A stretch of 64,000 nt of DNA from Pullichristensenella sp963930055 (GCA_963930055.1 CAWVKS010000007.1:248001-312000); one strand, 5' to 3'. Shown: positions 7,531 through 16,115, counted from the first letter of the stretch. Made by a program: numbers and translations. Notes: a model not told the origin generated them from the sequence alone.

Positions 7531-8391
7531 TCAGGCGCAGACCGTCTTGCGGGGCTGGCCGCAGACGCGGACCGTGCCGTTCGCGCCCTCAAGATCGCGG
7601 ATGACCTCGCCCACGGCGGGCACGCGGATACTGCCGCGCAGCGGGTTTTTGATGCTGGCCACGGGCGTGGTGATGGTCGCCTCCACCTCCGAGCGCTCGA
7701 AGGCGAGGTCTGTGTCGATCATCCGGCAGCCGATGAGCTTGAGCCCCTTGCAGTAGCACAGGGGCTGCGTGCCGATGATGGCGCAGTTTTCAAAGGTGAC
7801 GTTTTCGCTGTACCAGGCGAGGTATTCGCCCTTGACCACGCTGTTGCGCACGATGACGTTTTTCGCGTGCCAGAAGGCGTCCTTGGTGTCGAAGCGGCAG
7901 TTTTCAAAGGTGGAATTTTCGATGTACTGGAAGGAATACTTGCCCCGCAGGCGCACGTTTTCAAAACTTAGCCCCGTGGCGCGCAGCATGAAGTATTCGC
8001 CCCGCGCGTCGCAGTCCTCCATGCGCACGCGGCGCGCCGACCAGCCGAATTCCGGCGAGACGATATCGCAGCCGCGCAGAACGGCGTCGCCGCATTCACG
8101 CAGCGCCTTGACGCCGTGGAGCCTGGAACCCGTGATCTCGATATGGTCCGAATACCAGAGGGCCGCGCGGCAGCCCTCCGTCATCTCCGAATCGCGGATC
8201 GTCAGGCCGTGGTCGTGCCAGAAGGGATAGCGAAGGTTGAAAAAGCATTTCTCCGCGACGATGTTTTCGCATTCCTTGAAGGCGCTCTCGCCGTCGGCGG
8301 GGCCGTCGAAGGCGCAGTTTTTCGCCACGAGGCCGCGCCTGCCATAGAGGGCGCGCTCGACGTCGAACGTCCTGTTCTCGATGATGTCCAT
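7531..8391 (-). CDS. DUF3737 family protein (predicted right-handed beta-helix)
   Basis: The 286-residue protein starts MDIIENRTFD after AGGAGG. It consists of repeated short strands of the form 'ENxxFxNCxF' and 'xIRxSxMxEG', for example NSTFENCRFDTKDAFWHAKN and ENVTFENCAIIGTQPLCYCK. This is the pattern of the DUF3737 family, a pectate-lyase-like beta-helix without a known catalytic role. It ends in a small beta domain (SIRVPAVGEVIRDLEG). No signal peptide is seen, so it is likely cytoplasmic. It follows an 80-residue conserved gene by 13 bases on the same strand; the LysR gene is divergent. That set recurs in Clostridia and suggests that the LysR protein controls the pair. Confidence 0.85.
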   Translation of the reverse strand: MDIIENRTFDVERALYGRRGLVAKNCAFDGPADGESAFKECENIVAEKCFFNLRYPFWHDHGLTIRDSEMTEGCRAALWYSDHIEITGSRLHGVKALRECGDAVLRGCDIVSPEFGWSARRVRMEDCDARGEYFMLRATGLSFENVRLRGKYSFQYIENSTFENCRFDTKDAFWHAKNVIVRNSVVKGEYLAWYSENVTFENCAIIGTQPLCYCKGLKLIGCRMIDTDLAFERSEVEATITTPVASIKNPLRGSIRVPAVGEVIRDLEGANGTVRVCGQPRKTVCA

Positions 8392-8404
8392 AAAAAGCCT
8401 CCTG

Positions 8405-8647
8405 TCAAAAGGGCGTCTTTGCCGCGTCCTTGCGCATCTGGTGCACGAGGTAATCCAGGCAGTCTATGCGCCGTTCCTCGCGGTGCAGCCGCTTGAGGAG
8501 CAGCCGGCGGTGGGCAAGGAGCAGGCGCAGCTGCGCCTCGCGCTCCCCCGCCGCTTCCAGCGCGAGGAACTGTTCCACCGTCTTGCCACCACAACCCGCG
8601 TCGCGCAGGTTGTCCAGCAGCGCCTGTTCGTGGCGATCGTCTTTCAT
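8405..8647 (-). CDS. Small conserved helical protein upstream of DUF3737
   Basis: The 80-residue protein starts MKDDRHEQAL at 8647, with GGGG(A) in the leader as a weak ribosome binding site; a longer upstream reading crosses the promoter. It is a mostly helical, charged protein (LLLAHRRLLLKRLHREERRIDCLDYLVHQM). This pattern is familiar from short conserved proteins of unknown function encoded beside DUF3737 genes in Clostridia. The C-terminal helix resembles the dimerisation helix of MerR-type regulators, but there is no DNA-binding domain. Its promoter TTGATA-17-TATACT (8703-8731) faces away from the LysR promoter. No function is claimed. Confidence 0.75.
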   Translation of the reverse strand: MKDDRHEQALLDNLRDAGCGGKTVEQFLALEAAGEREAQLRLLLAHRRLLLKRLHREERRIDCLDYLVHQMRKDAAKTPF

Positions 8648-8702
8648 ATGGTTTCCCCGTCTTTTCCATGGCGCGCCGCGCGGGCGCCCCTTGCGTGTCC
8701 TT

Positions 8703-8731
8703 AGTATAGCAGCGGTGGCGCGATATATCAA
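8703..8731 (-). promoter_or_regulatory. Promoter of the small gene-DUF3737 unit
   Basis: Minus strand: TTGATA (8726-8731), 17-base spacer, TATACT (8703-8708). Confidence 0.75.
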
Positions 8732-8758
8732 ATACTTATTTTAAATTGCAACGCATAA

Positions 8759-8787
8759 TTGATTCCTATGGAAATTCCTGCTATACT
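8759..8787 (+). promoter_or_regulatory. lysR promoter with overlapping dyad
   Basis: TTGATT (8759-8764), 17 bases, TATACT (8782-8787). A TTCC-TAT-GGAA dyad (8763-8773) sits in the spacer, well placed for autoregulation by the LysR protein. Confidence 0.75.
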
Positions 8788-8807
8788 GGAGCAAGGGAGG
8801 TGGCGAA

Positions 8808-9689
8808 ATGGAAATTCGCGTATTGCACTATTTCCTCGCCGTGGCGCGGGAGCAGAGCATTTCCGCGGCGGCGGAGTCCCTGCACATTTCCCAACCGGCG
8901 CTCTCCACGCAGCTCAAGGCGCTGGAGGCGGAGCTGGGCAAGCAATTGCTCATCCGCGGCACCAAGGGCTCGCGCAGGGTGCTGCTCACCGACGAGGGCA
9001 TGATCCTGCGCAAGCGCGCCGAGGAGATCCTCACCCTCGTGCGCAGGACGGAGGAGGAAGTGGCCTGTTCGGACGAGGCCATCGTCGGCGAAGTGGGCAT
9101 CGGCAGCGGCGAGACGGACATCGTGCGCCTGTTCGCCCGCGCCGCGCAGGCCATCCGCCGCCGCCACCCGGATATACGCTACCGCATCTCCAGCGGCAAC
9201 GCCGAATTCGTGCTGGAAAACCTGGACAAGGGCCTGATCGACTTTGGCTTGCTCTTTGGCGCGGTGGATGAAAAGCGCTACGACGCGCTGCCCCTGCCCG
9301 CGCGCGACCGCTGGGGCGTGCTCATGCGCCGGGACGCGCCGCTGGCGCAAAAGGAGGCCGTATGCCCGGAGGACCTTTGGGACAAGCCCCTGATCGTCTC
9401 CCATCAGCGGGGCGACGACAATTCCCTCTCCCGCTGGCTCAGACGCGAGCTTTCCAGGCTCAACGTAGTGGCCACCTACAACCTGGTGTTCAACGCCTCG
9501 CTGCTGGTGGACGAGGGGCTGGGCTACGCGCTGTGCTTTGACAAGCTCATCAACACGCGGGGCAGCGGGCTCTGTTTCCGCCCCCTCGACCCGCCCCTGG
9601 AAGCGCCAGCCTGCATCGTCTGGAAAAAGTATCAGGTGTTCTCCAAGCCGGCGGCGGCGTTTTTGCAGTGCCTGCGGGAGATGCTCTGA
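8808..9689 (+). CDS. LysR-family transcriptional regulator
   Basis: The 293-residue protein starts MEIRVLHYFLAVAREQS after GGGAGG. The N-terminal winged helix-turn-helix is textbook (residues 1-60, SISAAAESLHISQPALSTQLKALEAELGKQLL). A linker helix and a type-2 periplasmic-binding-like effector domain follow (residues about 90-290, VGIGSGETDIVRLF..., GLIDFGLLFGAVDE). It should bind DNA as a tetramer and respond to a small molecule. The gene is divergent from the small-gene/DUF3737 pair and is probably their regulator as well as its own, judging from the dyad in the shared intergenic region. The ligand is unknown. Confidence 0.93.
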   Translation: MEIRVLHYFLAVAREQSISAAAESLHISQPALSTQLKALEAELGKQLLIRGTKGSRRVLLTDEGMILRKRAEEILTLVRRTEEEVACSDEAIVGEVGIGSGETDIVRLFARAAQAIRRRHPDIRYRISSGNAEFVLENLDKGLIDFGLLFGAVDEKRYDALPLPARDRWGVLMRRDAPLAQKEAVCPEDLWDKPLIVSHQRGDDNSLSRWLRRELSRLNVVATYNLVFNASLLVDEGLGYALCFDKLINTRGSGLCFRPLDPPLEAPACIVWKKYQVFSKPAAAFLQCLREML

Positions 9690-9695
9690 AAAAAC

Positions 9696-9730
9696 ACGTC
9701 CCCCGCCGGGGGTTCCCGGGCGGGGGACGT
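9696..9730 (+). repeat. Left copy of the duplicated terminator flanking MITE copy 2
   Basis: A 35-bp stem-loop (arms ACGTCCCCCGCC/GGCGGGGGACGT), identical to 9932-9966. It follows the lysR stop codon directly. Confidence 0.9.
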
Positions 9731-9931
9731 CAGGATGTTGACAAAGTCAACAGACTGGCAGAGCGTTGAGAAAGCCTGCAAGCCAAGGAAGCTGTACTTG
9801 CAGTCAAGGGAGCTTACTTAGACGTAAGTGACCGCAGGATGCAAGTGCAGCTGACGTAGGAAGCAAAAATCGCTTCTGATTTTTTGTATATCAGAGCGAT
9901 TTTTGCGGTTGTAGGCTTTGTCAGCGCTCTG
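9731..9931. mobile_element. 201-bp MITE-like element, copy 2
   Basis: Same length and ends as 7239-7439, with one visible base difference. The internal GCAAAAATCGC hairpin is at 9863-9906. Again it lies exactly between two identical copies of a terminator hairpin, here of unrelated sequence and 35 rather than 29 bp. The hairpins are therefore duplicated target DNA, not part of the element. Confidence 0.88.
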
Positions 9932-9966
9932 ACGTCCCCCGCCGGGGGTTCCCGGGCGGGGGACGT
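9932..9966. repeat. Right copy of the duplicated terminator flanking MITE copy 2
   Basis: Identical to 9696-9730. It has no long T tail on the plus strand. On the minus strand it lies just past the amidohydrolase stop codon and could end that transcript too. Confidence 0.85.
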
Positions 9967-9982
9967 GTTCGCGCGCCAGCGG

Positions 9983-11197
9983 TCAATCGCCGAAGCCGTA
10001 GAGCTCGGCGGCGTTGCCGCGCCAGATGCGCCCGGCGATATAGCAGGCTTCCTCCTGGCTGAAGTAGCCCTCGACGTGCATCTGCGCAAGCGTTTCCGAA
10101 ACCACGCGGCGGAAAGCCAGCACCGCGCCGTAGCTCTCCTCGGACGTCCACGTGTCGCAGCCCCACAGCAGGCGGTGCGCCCCGCCGACCTCCAGCGCCT
10201 CGCGCAAGAAGCGCTTGGCGGCGGACGTGCTGATCAGCGGCAGCCAGCAAAGGTCGGCGTAGACATTGGGGAAGTTGTGCAAAAGCGCCAGCAGGTCGTC
10301 CATCCACGGATAGCCGCCGTGGAAGAGGTCGAATTTCAGCGCGGGCAGCGCCTCGATCAGGCGGCGCAGGAAGAAGGCGGATGTGGCCTCCAGCCGCCCC
10401 AGCCCGGTGTGGAACTGCGCCACCAGGCCGTTTTCGGCGGCGACAGAGCAGATGTAGTAGACCATGTAGCCGTAAAAATCGCGGTAGGCTTCCGGCGTGG
10501 GGCGCTCCTGATTGTAAGCCGCGGCCGCGCGGGCCTTGTCGAAATTCTCCACGCGGTTGCCCTCGTCGTAGGCGATGGCGAACTTGAGGATGCGGTGGCC
10601 GAGCACATAGTTCTTCACCGCCTCCAGATAGCCGTCGAAATCCCGGCTGTAAATGCCGGGGATGTACATGTCGGGGTTATTGCCGTTGTGGTCGCGGCGG
10701 CTGGCGCAGTTGCAGACCACGAACATGTTGCAGCGCAGCACCGGCACAAAGAACGCGCCCGCGCTGTCCACATGCCCCGTGTGCGCGTAGTTGTCGAGCA
10801 GCACCTTGTCGTAGCGGCAGTTATCTTCGAGGATGCGCAAATGGTGCGCGCCGTCCCGGTAGGCGGCGGAGATGGCCGCGTCCAGGCCTTGCAAGTTTTC
10901 GCCCGTCACCGGCAGGCCGTAGAGCGCTTCGATGGCCGTCTGCAGCCAGTAAAAATAGCTGTTGCCGCCGTTGCGGCGCAGGAAGGCCGGCACGTCCCGC
11001 GCGTCGTCCGGGTAGTGGTCCATCCAGTCGCAGTAGCTGTGGTCATAGAGGAATTTGAGGTCCACGCCGGTAAACTGGGCGTCCGCGAGATGGTGGCAGT
11101 GCGTATCCACGCCGCGCAGGCCGTCCAGATAGCGCAGGATCGCTTCCCGGCAGGCGTTCCAGCCCGCGTCCGGGGCGATGAAACCCGTGTTTTGCAT
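9983..11197 (-). CDS. Amidohydrolase-family protein (metal-dependent hydrolase fold)
   Basis: The 404-residue protein starts MQNTGFIAPD at 11197 after AAAGGAGGG; the longer upstream reading runs through the promoter. An early DTHCHH motif (near residue 31) is the metal-binding H-x-H of the amidohydrolase TIM barrel. Later candidates for metal and acid-base ligands are FHTGLG, FDLFHGGYP and the C-terminal LLWGCDTW aspartate. This layout is seen in amidohydrolase-2 proteins and in relatives of uronate isomerase, which are lyases, decarboxylases or isomerases on acidic or sugar substrates. It is cytoplasmic with no signal peptide. The next gene on the same strand, a class II aldolase, ends 172 bases upstream and has its own terminator, so the two are separate units. 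Confidence 0.8.
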   Translation of the reverse strand: MQNTGFIAPDAGWNACREAILRYLDGLRGVDTHCHHLADAQFTGVDLKFLYDHSYCDWMDHYPDDARDVPAFLRRNGGNSYFYWLQTAIEALYGLPVTGENLQGLDAAISAAYRDGAHHLRILEDNCRYDKVLLDNYAHTGHVDSAGAFFVPVLRCNMFVVCNCASRRDHNGNNPDMYIPGIYSRDFDGYLEAVKNYVLGHRILKFAIAYDEGNRVENFDKARAAAAYNQERPTPEAYRDFYGYMVYYICSVAAENGLVAQFHTGLGRLEATSAFFLRRLIEALPALKFDLFHGGYPWMDDLLALLHNFPNVYADLCWLPLISTSAAKRFLREALEVGGAHRLLWGCDTWTSEESYGAVLAFRRVVSETLAQMHVEGYFSQEEACYIAGRIWRGNAAELYGFGD

Positions 11198-11242
11198 AAC
11201 AGACCCTCCTTTGCCGCGCGGCTCCCTCGCCGCCGCAGGCCT

Positions 11243-11271
11243 ATTATAGCACCCGCCGCGCACTTTTGCAA
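11243..11271 (-). promoter_or_regulatory. Amidohydrolase promoter
   Basis: Minus strand: TTGCAA (11266-11271), 17 bases, TATAAT (11243-11248), 46 bases before the start. Confidence 0.75.
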
Positions 11272-11315
11272 CGGCGGGGCGGACGGGCGTGCGGCGGAAG
11301 GGGCGGCCTGCCAAA

Positions 11316-11351
11316 GCGCCCCATGGGGAGGCATGCTCCCTCATGGGGCGC
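11316..11351 (-). terminator. Terminator of the aldolase gene
   Basis: A GCGCCCCAT/ATGGGGCGC stem, 18 bases past the aldolase stop codon, followed by TTTGG on the minus strand. Confidence 0.65.
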
Positions 11352-11369
11352 GCCGCCGGCAGGCGCGGC

Positions 11370-12146
11370 TTACTTGCCGCCTTCCTGCGGACGCATCAAC
11401 GAGGCGAAAAACTCCGTGAAGGGGATGGCGGGTTCCTGGTTCTCGTTGCCTTCATAGGCCGCGACGTGGGCTTCCGGCTGTATGTCGATCTTGTGGAAGC
11501 GGTAGAGCTCAAGCACCTGTTCGCGGTTCAGGGGGCGCACGCGGCCGAGGTGGACAAGCTCCATGGCCAGTTTGGCCGAAGCCTCCGCATCCTCCAGGCG
11601 GTACCAGGCCTCATAGGGCGTCTTGCCCCAGGCGATGGGGCCGTGGTTGCCCAGGTTGACCACGTGGTATTTCCTGACATAGGGGATGATCGACTCGGCC
11701 AGCGCCCTGCTGCCCGAGCAGCAATAGGGGATCACCGGCACGCGCCCGGAAATGCAGGCGGCGGCGGGCGTGGTGGGCAGGTCCAGTTCGATGCCGGCGC
11801 AGGCGAGTATGCTCAGGTTCAGGGGATGCGCGTGCGCGGTGGACATGATCGCGTCATCCGTGCGATAGGCGTTGAGGTGCATCTGCAGTTCGGAGGTCGG
11901 CTTCCACGTGCCCTCGAGGACGCTTCCATCGCGGATGCTGATCTTGATGAGCATCTCGTCGGTGAGGTCGCCCTTGTTGACGCCCGTGGGCGTCGCCCAA
12001 ACGGCGTCGTCCGAGACGCGGATGGTGATGTTGCCGTCGTTGGCCGTTACGAACCGCGAATCTATCATAAAACGGTTTCTGAGGGCTGGGGTTCCAACCG
12101 GATTGCCAACTGGCTTAACGACCGTCATATCTCTACCAAACGACAT
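11370..12146 (-). CDS. Class II aldolase/adducin-family protein, native 5' end lost
   Basis: From the ATG at 12068 onward the protein is a good class II aldolase, the L-fuculose-/L-ribulose-phosphate type: IDSRFVTANDGNITIR, ATPTGVNKGDL, the zinc-ligand AHAHPLN (HxH), and VVNLGNHGPIAW with the later zinc histidine. The first about 25 residues typical of the family are missing. In their place, 12069-12146 reads in frame through DNA that belongs, on the other strand, to a serine-recombinase gene, so the open frame from 12146 is a chance fusion. The native promoter is gone. The gene may be inactive. The family cleaves or condenses sugar phosphates with zinc. Confidence 0.8.
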   Translation of the reverse strand: MSFGRDMTVVKPVGNPVGTPALRNRFMIDSRFVTANDGNITIRVSDDAVWATPTGVNKGDLTDEMLIKISIRDGSVLEGTWKPTSELQMHLNAYRTDDAIMSTAHAHPLNLSILACAGIELDLPTTPAAACISGRVPVIPYCCSGSRALAESIIPYVRKYHVVNLGNHGPIAWGKTPYEAWYRLEDAEASAKLAMELVHLGRVRPLNREQVLELYRFHKIDIQPEAHVAAYEGNENQEPAIPFTEFFASLMRPQEGGK

Positions 12147-13064
12147 ATTGCTTTCTGGCGCGCGACCTCAATTCGCGCGCTTGTGCGCAATCCAATCTAT
12201 ACCGGCCGCATACGCTTCGGTGACGACCTGTCGGATCCCTTTGAACATTTGCGCATCATCGATGATGCACTGTTTGAACAGTGTGAACAAATGATCCGTC
12301 AACGTTCTCCCTCCAAATCCTCTGAAAGAATCGGTAACCTGCGCAGCACCAGCGACGGCCTTCTGACCGGCCTTCTGTTCTGCGGTTCCTGCGGAGAACG
12401 TCTATGTTTTAATCACAATACCACGGTACGCACGCTGGCAGACGGAACGAGGCGTGTCTATGAAAGGGATGTATACCGCTGTTACCGGAAGGTTAACAGC
12501 CGCAGTACCTGTCAGGGACAATCGACCTATGCAGCTCAGCGAATCGAAAAGGATGTGCTGGCCGTCGTGCATGGATATTTCGAAAACATCCGCACAAGGC
12601 CGACTGCACAAATGCTGTCTGTGGCGGGAGAGCGGACGCGACGTATTCAGGAGGAAGCGCTCAAACAAGCGGAAGCGGCACTAAAGAAAGCACAGACGGA
12701 GATGACTGCATTGGAGGAAGCGGCTGTCAAGGCGCTCACAGGAGAAGGTAGTATGGATCTACAGTTTATCAACAGCTTAATTCCCAAGCGCAAGGCCAAT
12801 CTGGAAAACGCGCTCGGAGAAGTAGAACGACTCCGCAGGGAACTCGCCGAGATTGAAAAAGCAGAGCAGGCAGCAAGCCGCGAACTTGAAATGATCTTGT
12901 CCTGGGCCGAAACCTTCGACGCGGCTTCCCGCGAGACGCAGCGATCCATCATTGCCATGTTGATTGATCGAATTGTGGTGTATTCAGATTATCGGCTTGA
13001 CATCCATTTTCGTATAACTGTTCAGCAGTATTTGGGAAAAGGGTCAATCCCAAATTCTGTGTAA
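12060..13064 (+). pseudogene. Large serine recombinase, C-terminal fragment
   Basis: The frame from 12060 (IYHKTVSEGWGSNRIANWL) matches the middle and end of the intact recombinase at 45250-46851: recombinase domain, zinc ribbon (CGSCGERLCF...YRCYRKVNSRSTCQGQS), long coiled coil and final VQQYLGK. The catalytic resolvase domain with its serine (about 200 residues) is absent. The upstream continuation of the frame is antisense to the aldolase. The last codons (13042-13064) run into an IS256 relic; the original end (GKAS and a stop) lies beyond it at 14022-14033. It is a dead remnant of an older integrative element that broke the aldolase gene. Confidence 0.85.
12980..13041 (+). repeat. 62-bp direct repeat, left copy, flanking the IS256 relic
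   Basis: Recombinase 3' coding DNA, identical to 13965-14026. It is much longer than the 8-9 bp duplication usual for IS256. Confidence 0.9.
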
Positions 13065-13964
13065 ACTCCAAATGAGGCATGAACAGAGCAGGATCATCCA
13101 TTGTGCGCGGCAGCGGATTTATCCGACTGCCGCCTTGTGTGCAGTATAACGCCGGCGGGGGTGGATGTCAAGGGCGGCGGCAAGGCCGCCGTTCATCGGA
13201 GCGCCGCGCACAGCGGCGCGCAGACCCTTGACCTCCGGCTCCGGCGGTGTTATTCGGGCATGCGTCCGGCAAAGTAGATCGACAGCTGTGCGTGGATCAC
13301 GCTCCAGTCCTGCCGCCGTCCCGTCCACTTTTTCGTGATGTCCATCATCGCCAGATACAGCATTTTCAGCAGGCTGTCATCTGTTGGAAACACCGATTTG
13401 GCCCTGGTCACCTTGCGCAGCTGGCGGTTGAAACCCTCTATGGCGTTGGTGGTATAGATCAGCCTGCGCACCTCCTGAGGGTACTTGAAATATGTACTCA
13501 GATTGGCCCAGTTCGCCCGCCAGGACTGGGAGATTCTCGGGTATTTCCCGTCCCAGCGCTCTCCAAAGGCGTCCAGAGCATTCAATGCTGCCTGCTCGTC
13601 TACGGCGGCATAGACTGCCTTCAGATCCGCCATGAGGGCTCTTATATCCTTATAGGACACATACCGGCTGGAATTGCGCAGCTGGTGGAGGATGCAGTTT
13701 TGGATCTCGGTCTGAGGGAAGCTGGCGTGAATCCTCCAGCTCCGCCTCCAAGCCGTTCTCCATGAACTCCGCGATGGTCTCCTTGAACAGATTCTGGATG
13801 TCGTCCATGCTGCCGATGTTTGCCATCTGCAGCAGCTCCCGGATCTTCTCCCGTCGCGCCTTTTCTTCCGGGGTACGGTTCTTTCTGGCCATGTGTTTTA
13901 CCTCCTGTGTGATGCTTCTATTCTACACCTCATGGGAGGTTTACACAAAGTTTGGGACGGTCTC
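13042..13964. mobile_element. IS256-family element, deleted relic
   Basis: The ends are related inverted repeats: the left reads TCCCAAATTCTGTGTAAAC, and the right read inward is TCCCAAACTTTGTGTAAAC. The element holds the IS256 transposase relic on the minus strand and is only 923 bp, against about 1.3 kb for an intact member. Confidence 0.75.
13250..13892 (-). pseudogene. IS256-type (Mutator) transposase, internally deleted
   Basis: The N-terminal part (13892 back to about 13695, MARKNRTPEEKARREKIREL...NGLEAELEDS) and the C-terminal part (13660 to 13250) are in different frames, and the centre with most of the DDE core is missing. The C-terminal part still shows the family signature LIYTTNAIEGFNRQLRKVTR. 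An intact protein is about 400 residues; about 210 remain. It cannot be active. Confidence 0.85.
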
Positions 13965-14026
13965 GTATTCAGATTATCGGCTTGACATCCATTTTCGTAT
14001 AACTGTTCAGCAGTATTTGGGAAAAG
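13965..14026 (+). repeat. 62-bp direct repeat, right copy
   Basis: Identical to 12980-13041. The recombinase frame here continues to the natural end, GKAS and a stop codon at 14031-14033. Confidence 0.9.
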
Positions 14027-14049
14027 CCTCATGAGAGATCCAAAATAGC

Positions 14050-14092
14050 GCAAGCCCCATGCCCGGATCATCATACCAGGCATGGGGCTTGC
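14050..14092. terminator. Strong hairpin between the recombinase relic and the secreted-protein operon
   Basis: A 14-bp stem (GCAAGCCCCATGCC with its complement). A close relative of this hairpin occurs at about 26173-26217. It may end the long minus-strand transcript that finishes at 14155. Confidence 0.6.
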
Positions 14093-14154
14093 GTTTGCGA
14101 TGGTAGAATCTTGGTTTTCTGTCTTCTGTGTATGATTTACCAGTTCACCAAGCA

Positions 14155-15543
14155 TCAGCCATCCAGTTCGACCAGACAGTATTCGACATTGCCGGCCCAG
14201 TCTGCGCACATCGACCAGCGCCGATACGCATCCAGCGACTTCTCCGGATCATACAGCCCGATGGCGTGCTCCTCGGAATCGATTTCCACGTTGAAGTACT
14301 CGCTCAGCTGATCCTGCCCGCCCGTCTCACGCACCGGCGTCTCGATGAGTGCGCTCTCCAGATATTCTACTGCGCCCATTTCGTCCGTCGCGCTCAACGC
14401 ATGCGCCTCGACGTACGCATTGCGTTCCGCTTCGCCGCCCTGTTCGCCTGCGCTCAGGCACACCTTCAGAGATGACATCAGCTCCGCGACCGACGACTGC
14501 TCCCCGGCAAACCACACATACACGCCAAAGCGATATGTGCCTTCCTCGCCGGGCTCGATGCGCACTTCAAACCGCACGTGTTCCAGCTGCACTGCCGTGA
14601 GTTCTACCTCCGGCAGATTCTCCACCGCTTCCGGCTTCGCTGCTTCGGGATCCCTCAAAGCCCAGTCCACGTACTTGGCTACGTTTCCGCTCAGCAGTTC
14701 ATCGATGCGCAGCAGAACGCCGGCTTCGCCGTTTCGCATCTCGATCCATTGAATTTGCTTTTCCTGCCATAGCCGCGCCAGCTGCAATCCAGACAACATC
14801 AGACTGTGCTGCGCATAGCTACCATTATCTTCAGGCTGCGCAATGACCAACAGCATATTCCCATCTGCCCAGTCTTTATTATTCAGCACGGCCAGCAGCT
14901 CATATTCATCCAATTCGTAATCCTCATCATAGAGGATACCCAGTTCTTTCAGCCCGGAACCTGTTCCCAGATAATCATCATAGAGCACATTTCCCTGAGA
15001 CTCTACGAAAGGCAAATCAAAATTCGGCTGAGGTTTGGGACTCGCCGTTGGGCTCACCGTCGCCGTCGGGCTCGCCGTGGTTGTCGGACTTACCGTAGGT
15101 GTCGGGCTCGCCGTGGCTGTCGGGCTCGCCGTGGCCGTCGGGCTTATCGTGGGCGTTGGGTTCACCGTGGGTGTCGGATTCACTTGCTCGCGTACAAAAC
15201 TCAGTGTCAATGTCTTGCCTTCGTACACGCTGCCGATAATGACCATATTCCCTGATATGCTCACGCCACTGCTGGGCTGCGCCTCCACCTGACTGAATTG
15301 GTATCCCGCATCCGGCACAGCCTCCAATGTAAAGGCGGACAGGCGATCCACGATAAACGTGCGCGTGCCCGTATAAACCGTCCCTTCCACGCGCACCGCG
15401 CCGCCCGCGCCGCACACTACCGTAATCGTGTGTTCGCGGGGAAGCGTAGTGGTCAGCTGGGTATCGCGGTTCTCCGCCGCCAGCCCCGCCACGGGCATCA
15501 GCGCGCACAGCGCCGCCAGAATCCACGCAAGATATTTTTTCAA
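14155..15543 (-). CDS. Secreted protein with Thr/Pro/Ser linker, last gene of the surface-protein operon
   Basis: The start is uncertain. A TTG at 15543 (MKKYLAWILAALCALMPVAGLA) is chosen because GGGGAGG lies ten bases upstream and it gives a normal signal peptide; ATG 15552 is only one base from that site. After the signal peptide comes a beta domain (residues about 25-100) of the 'CGAGGAVRVEGTVYTG...VPDAGYQFSQVE' type, like InlB/Listeria-type repeats. A Pro-Thr-Val/Ala-Ser-Pro linker follows, then a 300-residue domain of unknown family (DLPFVESQGNVLYDDYLG...). No wall-sorting motif is visible. It is exported and probably acts with the paralogues encoded just upstream. Confidence 0.7.
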   Translation of the reverse strand: MKKYLAWILAALCALMPVAGLAAENRDTQLTTTLPREHTITVVCGAGGAVRVEGTVYTGTRTFIVDRLSAFTLEAVPDAGYQFSQVEAQPSSGVSISGNMVIIGSVYEGKTLTLSFVREQVNPTPTVNPTPTISPTATASPTATASPTPTVSPTTTASPTATVSPTASPKPQPNFDLPFVESQGNVLYDDYLGTGSGLKELGILYDEDYELDEYELLAVLNNKDWADGNMLLVIAQPEDNGSYAQHSLMLSGLQLARLWQEKQIQWIEMRNGEAGVLLRIDELLSGNVAKYVDWALRDPEAAKPEAVENLPEVELTAVQLEHVRFEVRIEPGEEGTYRFGVYVWFAGEQSSVAELMSSLKVCLSAGEQGGEAERNAYVEAHALSATDEMGAVEYLESALIETPVRETGGQDQLSEYFNVEIDSEEHAIGLYDPEKSLDAYRRWSMCADWAGNVEYCLVELDG

Positions 15544-15582
15544 GTGCCCCATGCCTCCCCGCAAGTTGTTTTCGACATCCGC

Positions 15583-16032
15583 TTATTCCGCTGAAATAGT
15601 AAAGCTCATCGTGCCGGTATAGGTGCCCGCCGCAGCCTGCTGCCACTGTTCGGCAGTGATGCCGATGGCCATCGTTTTGGCGCTGGGAAGGGAGCTGAAG
15701 TTGCCAAATGAAAGCTCATTGGACGTAACGGTGAATTCGATGGTTCCGCCGCTGCCATTCGTCATGCTGCCGTTTGCCGCCGTCTCCACTCTGATCGAAT
15801 TGGCGTTGTTCGCCTCCGTCAGCTGCACCGTCAGCGTGGTCGAGGTGGCGTTAGGCGTAATCGTCAGCGTAGAGGGAATGATGAGGGTGTAGCTCGGCGC
15901 GTCCGGGCCTTTGATCGTGGTGGTCAGCGTGGTGGACGCGGTCGAGTCATCCTCGTCATAGGTGTCTTCGGCCAGCGCGGCGGCGCAGAGGATCAGGCTC
16001 AGGGTCAGCAGTACGCAAAGCAACTTTTTCAT
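15583..16032 (-). CDS. Small secreted protein, shared 'IPxxhTI...TYTGTMSF' module
   Basis: The 149-residue protein follows GAAAGGAG and has a signal peptide (MKKLLCVLLTLSLILCAAALA). The mature part begins with an acidic Thr-rich stretch. A single all-beta module follows: YTLIIPSTLTI near residue 55, then a tail ending GTYTGTMSFTISAE. The same module is found in the next two genes and at the C-terminus of the 2005-residue protein (EYIVTIPASVEM...GHYTDTLTFTASAE). Such modules are common in secreted clostridial proteins but have no established function. The gene is in a six-gene same-strand block. The whole mature protein is one module, like a structural subunit, but that is inference. Confidence 0.78.
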   Translation of the reverse strand: MKKLLCVLLTLSLILCAAALAEDTYDEDDSTASTTLTTTIKGPDAPSYTLIIPSTLTITPNATSTTLTVQLTEANNANSIRVETAANGSMTNGSGGTIEFTVTSNELSFGNFSSLPSAKTMAIGITAEQWQQAAAGTYTGTMSFTISAE

Positions 16033-16115
16033 GTAAATACGCTCCTTTCAATATCCGGAAAATCCAATCGTTTCTATCCTGTCAAAGGGTTTGTCGGTTC
16101 CTCGGAGCCGCCAGC

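Noticed and set aside
11289..12059. A 591-codon plus-strand protein reaching back over the aldolase gene
   Set aside because: Only the part after 12060 matches recombinases; the upstream part is antisense to the aldolase and has no start signal.
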